Shown piece by piece: positions 61,261 through 64,000 of a stretch of DNA of 64,000 nucleotides. The position numbers were made by a program, and so were the translations under genes. The notes beneath the pieces were generated by a model. It was given only the letters and a program-made list of their open reading frames with translations, was not told the DNA's origin and did no database searches. Each line of letters opens with the position of its first letter. The first letter of the stretch is position 1. This DNA comes from Paenibacillus sp. FSL H8-0332 (lineage in GTDB: Bacteria > Bacillota > Bacilli > Paenibacillales > Paenibacillaceae): contig NZ_CP150145.1 of NCBI RefSeq assembly GCF_037963835.1, positions 4,898,001 through 4,962,000 on the forward strand, given 5' to 3'.

Positions 61261-63609
61261 TTACTTACTTTGCGTTTTGTACGCTCCACTGGATAGGGTG
61301 TAGATCAGCGGCTGATTAGCAGGTTCTGGCGGAAGGTCAAAGGTTCTGACTGAACGATCCTCCAAGCTTATCGTGTAAATATGTTGAGTTCCTATAACAA
61401 CTAGAAAACGGCTGTTTCTTGTGAAGTTGACTCCTCCCCGGAAGTTTTGATCCGTTAGTAAGGGGAGTGTACCTCCAAATAAATTATCGGTATCAAGTAA
61501 AAAGAGCCCATCTTCACTTTGGATGCAGACAAACTGCTCATCCGGTGATAGAACCAAGGAATATACTAGTGTGTGAAGTGCTGCGTAAGAAGGAATATCG
61601 CTGTCAGAGGGACCAAGAAGACTGGCTTTAGAAATTTGCGGCAAGGTATTTGGATCTGCCCCGTTATCTATTGTTATAAATTTTCCGTTCTGCAACTGCA
61701 CAATTCCCCATGCGCCGTTGCTACCAATTAATGTCTTGAGACCTTTGTTACTGAAGTTGCCAACCTCTGCGTAGGCATAAAAGACATCTGGCAGACCTGG
61801 AGTAAACCGTACCTCAGTACTGTCAGGTGACACTACCAGCGGGTTGGAGTAGCCTGGATACAACTGAGGCTGAATAGTATACAATCCATTGAAGATATTC
61901 CGCTCCAGTGTTCCCAGGGCAATGTTATAGGCATGAACTTCACCCGTATAGATATAGAAGAAAGCATAGCGGCTGTCTGGAGAAGCAGCGGAGAAGAGAA
62001 CATTCGATTCCAGAGGCAGCGTTCGGACGGTAACCCTGTTCACCAGATCATAGATCTGCACCTGAGGACTGGCTTCATCCGAGATGAATAGATATCTCTG
62101 GTCAGGCGTCAACAAGAGATCTGTTGCCTGCATATCCTGATTCAGATCGATTCCCCAGTTCACCACTTGAGCCTCTGTATCGAACTGGTACAACCTGTCT
62201 TGTACCGCATAGTAAATCTCACTGCCTGCTGAAGCGGCATAAGCTGCGTTCCCGTGGTACTGGATATTGGGGTCCATCGGAACCGATTGGGTGGGACCAA
62301 CCAATGCATTGATAGTCTGTACCCCGCCCGCAGCCAGAAAATAAGCGGATTCTTCATGGAAAAACGAGGTATCGCCATCGGTCACCTCTGCCACAAGATA
62401 CCGGTTCTCCACCGTCATCGACAAATCATCTTGCACTTGCAGTTCAGTTGAGTTCTGCTTTAAATTCACAGTATATACTCCTGTACCGGGTCCAGGGTTA
62501 TGCGTCAGGCTAAAAGGAATCTGAATGCTCGCCCGTTCTCCGGGATCAGCTGTGCTCCCATAACCCTGGACAATAGTCTGGAAGTTAAACAAACGAAAAA
62601 TGGACATACCGTTTCCAGAGTTATAAGCAAAACCAACAGTAATAGAAATTCTTGAACCTGTTGAGCGCGGGAGATACGTGATACGGAAATTCCCCTTTAA
62701 TAGAACGCGTTGTCCAGCCTCGGTATGCACCGAGTCTAGTTCGATAAAACTTTGCGTGGAGTAACTCAACGCCACCGGATCGGTACGATATTGATATTGA
62801 ACAGGAGGTAGCGGTTCGCCAGTTGAGCCGGTTGCACCTGTCGGGCCAGCCGGCCCCCTTGGGCCCGGGCCCATGGTCCCTGTCGGTCCCGGTGCTCCTT
62901 GCAGACCTTGCTCTCCTGGCGCCCCCCTCTCTCCCTTCACACTCGTACCTGTCGTTCCTGTCACAGCATTACCGGTTGCACCTGTCAGGCCTACTACGGT
63001 CAAGCCCGTCGCCCCGGTTGGACCAGTGGGCCCAGTGCCGATTCCGCCAGTGACGCTTGCGGGAGGGCCTGGTACACCTGTATCTCCTGTAGGACCGGTC
63101 GCTCCATATCCTGTAGCTCCTGTCACGCCCTTGTTACCGTAACCGCCGCCCTGACCCCTCTGACCTTGCGTACCGGTCGTTCCAGTAGGACCCGTCGGAC
63201 CGGTAATACCCGTGGCGGCCCGAATTGCCTGAACAGAAGCTATCCCTGCAACGGCTCTGCCTATAGAAGGATCGGACTTGATGTTAATATAACCGACTAC
63301 CCGAGCTCGTATAGTGTAGGCATACGTTCCCGGATAAGCCGGATGGTTGACCGTAACTTGTATCGTTCTTGCAGTCTCCTCAGTTCCATTATGGGACAAC
63401 GTAACCAATTGAGTCTGCAGCACACTGCCGGAGAGCATCGTTTCCAGTTCAATCCGCAGCATGGATTCGCCTGGAGAACTGCTCTGGAACACAACAGGAA
63501 TATGAAAGGTCACATGTGCCTGAGGCAGAGCTGCAGTGATTTCGAGCGTCTCCGCCAGGTGAACAGCCGGGCCCGGCGCCCCCAATGGGAGAGTAGTTAG
63601 ATTCGACAT
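61261..63609 (-). CDS. Collagen-like protein with C-terminal beta-propeller (copy 1)
   Basis: A 782-residue paralog of the 56248 gene with the same four parts: N-terminal beta domain (about 1-132, MSNLTTLPLGAPGPAVHLAE), collagen (about 133-270), beta-sandwich (about 272-412) and beta-propeller (about 415-782, YLFISDEASPQVQIYDLVN, SPDSRYAFFYIYTGEVHAYN), ending SGAYKTQSK. The N-terminal and collagen parts are much more alike than the propeller parts. An AAGGCGG site precedes the ATG. It follows the partial module-type-1 gene by about 30 nt. Confidence 0.88.
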   Translation of the reverse strand: MSNLTTLPLGAPGPAVHLAETLEITAALPQAHVTFHIPVVFQSSSPGESMLRIELETMLSGSVLQTQLVTLSHNGTEETARTIQVTVNHPAYPGTYAYTIRARVVGYINIKSDPSIGRAVAGIASVQAIRAATGITGPTGPTGTTGTQGQRGQGGGYGNKGVTGATGYGATGPTGDTGVPGPPASVTGGIGTGPTGPTGATGLTVVGLTGATGNAVTGTTGTSVKGERGAPGEQGLQGAPGPTGTMGPGPRGPAGPTGATGSTGEPLPPVQYQYRTDPVALSYSTQSFIELDSVHTEAGQRVLLKGNFRITYLPRSTGSRISITVGFAYNSGNGMSIFRLFNFQTIVQGYGSTADPGERASIQIPFSLTHNPGPGTGVYTVNLKQNSTELQVQDDLSMTVENRYLVAEVTDGDTSFFHEESAYFLAAGGVQTINALVGPTQSVPMDPNIQYHGNAAYAASAGSEIYYAVQDRLYQFDTEAQVVNWGIDLNQDMQATDLLLTPDQRYLFISDEASPQVQIYDLVNRVTVRTLPLESNVLFSAASPDSRYAFFYIYTGEVHAYNIALGTLERNIFNGLYTIQPQLYPGYSNPLVVSPDSTEVRFTPGLPDVFYAYAEVGNFSNKGLKTLIGSNGAWGIVQLQNGKFITIDNGADPNTLPQISKASLLGPSDSDIPSYAALHTLVYSLVLSPDEQFVCIQSEDGLFLLDTDNLFGGTLPLLTDQNFRGGVNFTRNSRFLVVIGTQHIYTISLEDRSVRTFDLPPEPANQPLIYTLSSGAYKTQSK

Positions 63610-63640
63610 TATTTCACCGCCTTAGATATTTTCCGCAATA

Positions 63641-64000
63641 CTAATTGTCATTTGGAATAACCGTGGAAGTTAGGACAACAGGGAGTATATTGATACTCCA
63701 TTGGTCCTGAACATCGCCAGTAATCACTTCAGTTAGTGTCAAGGTAGTCTGGGGGCCATCATACATAACAGTAAAGGGGAAAGCCTGCGCGAATGTAAAA
63801 GTATCAGAACCTGGACTCGGCCAATAATCAGTATACTCATACAATTTGTTATTAGCAGTATCAGTAAGTGTGATGGTTAAACGTATTCCAGCAGTATTTG
63901 AAAAATCATTTTGCTTTAAAATAACTATGTTTACAATTCCTTCCACTTGGCAACGCCCGTTTCCGGGATTAACCGGGAGTGTGGCGAGCACTTGAGGGGA
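63641..64000 (-). CDS. Collagen-like protein, C-terminal part (runs off right edge)
   Basis: The frame is open to the window end, giving about 119 visible residues. They match the C-terminal beta-sandwich of the 58631 gene (GRCQVEGIVNIVI, ITLTDTANNKLYEYTDYW, FTVMYDGPQTTLTLTEVI, STVIPNDN). The missing part should therefore be a collagen tract and N-terminal domain. It precedes the first collagen-propeller gene as the 58631 gene precedes the second, so this is the other half of the duplicated module. Confidence 0.8.
   Translation of the reverse strand, partial: SPQVLATLPVNPGNGRCQVEGIVNIVILKQNDFSNTAGIRLTITLTDTANNKLYEYTDYWPSPGSDTFTFAQAFPFTVMYDGPQTTLTLTEVITGDVQDQWSINILPVVLTSTVIPNDN

Overview
The window looks like chromosome of a Firmicute, most likely Paenibacillus or a close relative. 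Supporting signs are the moderate GC content, strong AGGAGG-type ribosome binding sites, frequent TTG/GTG starts, TTGACA/TATAAT-type promoters, cre-like sites, hairpin-plus-T terminators, RNase J, and many Gly-X-Thr collagen-like genes. No rRNA, tRNA, CRISPR array, transposase or phage structural gene was seen.

Left part (1-9100): the start of an exported protein, then a trehalose operon on the minus strand (phosphotrehalase, PTS trehalose permease with its own EIIA, TreR). Two perfect TreR-type palindromes lie upstream, one of them exactly filling the spacer of a sigma-A promoter. A repeat-rich 0.7-kb spacer follows, then a ThuA plus Gfo/Idh/MocA oxidoreductase pair divergent from an AraC-type regulator.

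First collagen region (9100-17500): two collagen-like proteins with the same N-terminal domain (9229, 15995), an MFS transporter, and a large fusion protein (12257) that joins a conserved N-terminal domain, a pyocin-knob-like domain, a long 27-bp-repeat collagen tract and a YVTN beta-propeller. That gene is followed 16 nt later by a GT2-TPR glycosyltransferase.

Middle part (17500-47900): ordinary metabolism and signalling. It holds an SGNH hydrolase, a PL3 pectate lyase, an amino-acid ABC transporter, an AI-2E family permease, a SUFU-domain protein, a malate module (DcuS/CitA-type kinase, regulator, 2-hydroxycarboxylate transporter, malic enzyme), a diguanylate cyclase, a deoxynucleotidase, an alpha/beta hydrolase, a methyltransferase, a GH125 alpha-mannosidase, RNase J, an MFS exporter, a two-component system with two exported accessory proteins, a LysE transporter that appears to start at AUU, and an APC permease. 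Several intergenic repeat families sit here.

Right part (47900-64000): everything is on the minus strand. It holds a sugar epimerase, a hexapeptide-acyltransferase/GT2 fusion, a second GT2-TPR enzyme, a third collagen-like protein with the shared N-terminus, an acetolactate-synthase-like TPP enzyme, RmlA, and then an array of collagen-like genes built from a duplicated module (beta-sandwich/collagen/beta-sandwich protein followed by the same plan with a C-terminal beta-propeller). None of the collagen-like proteins with a visible N-terminus has a Sec signal peptide. Three of them share a strongly conserved roughly 60-bp upstream block. My main hypothesis is a glycosylated collagen-like filament system, probably of the spore surface (compare BclA of Bacillus anthracis), with dedicated glycosyltransferases and a nucleotide-sugar pathway that may make an unusual two-carbon-branched or acylated sugar.
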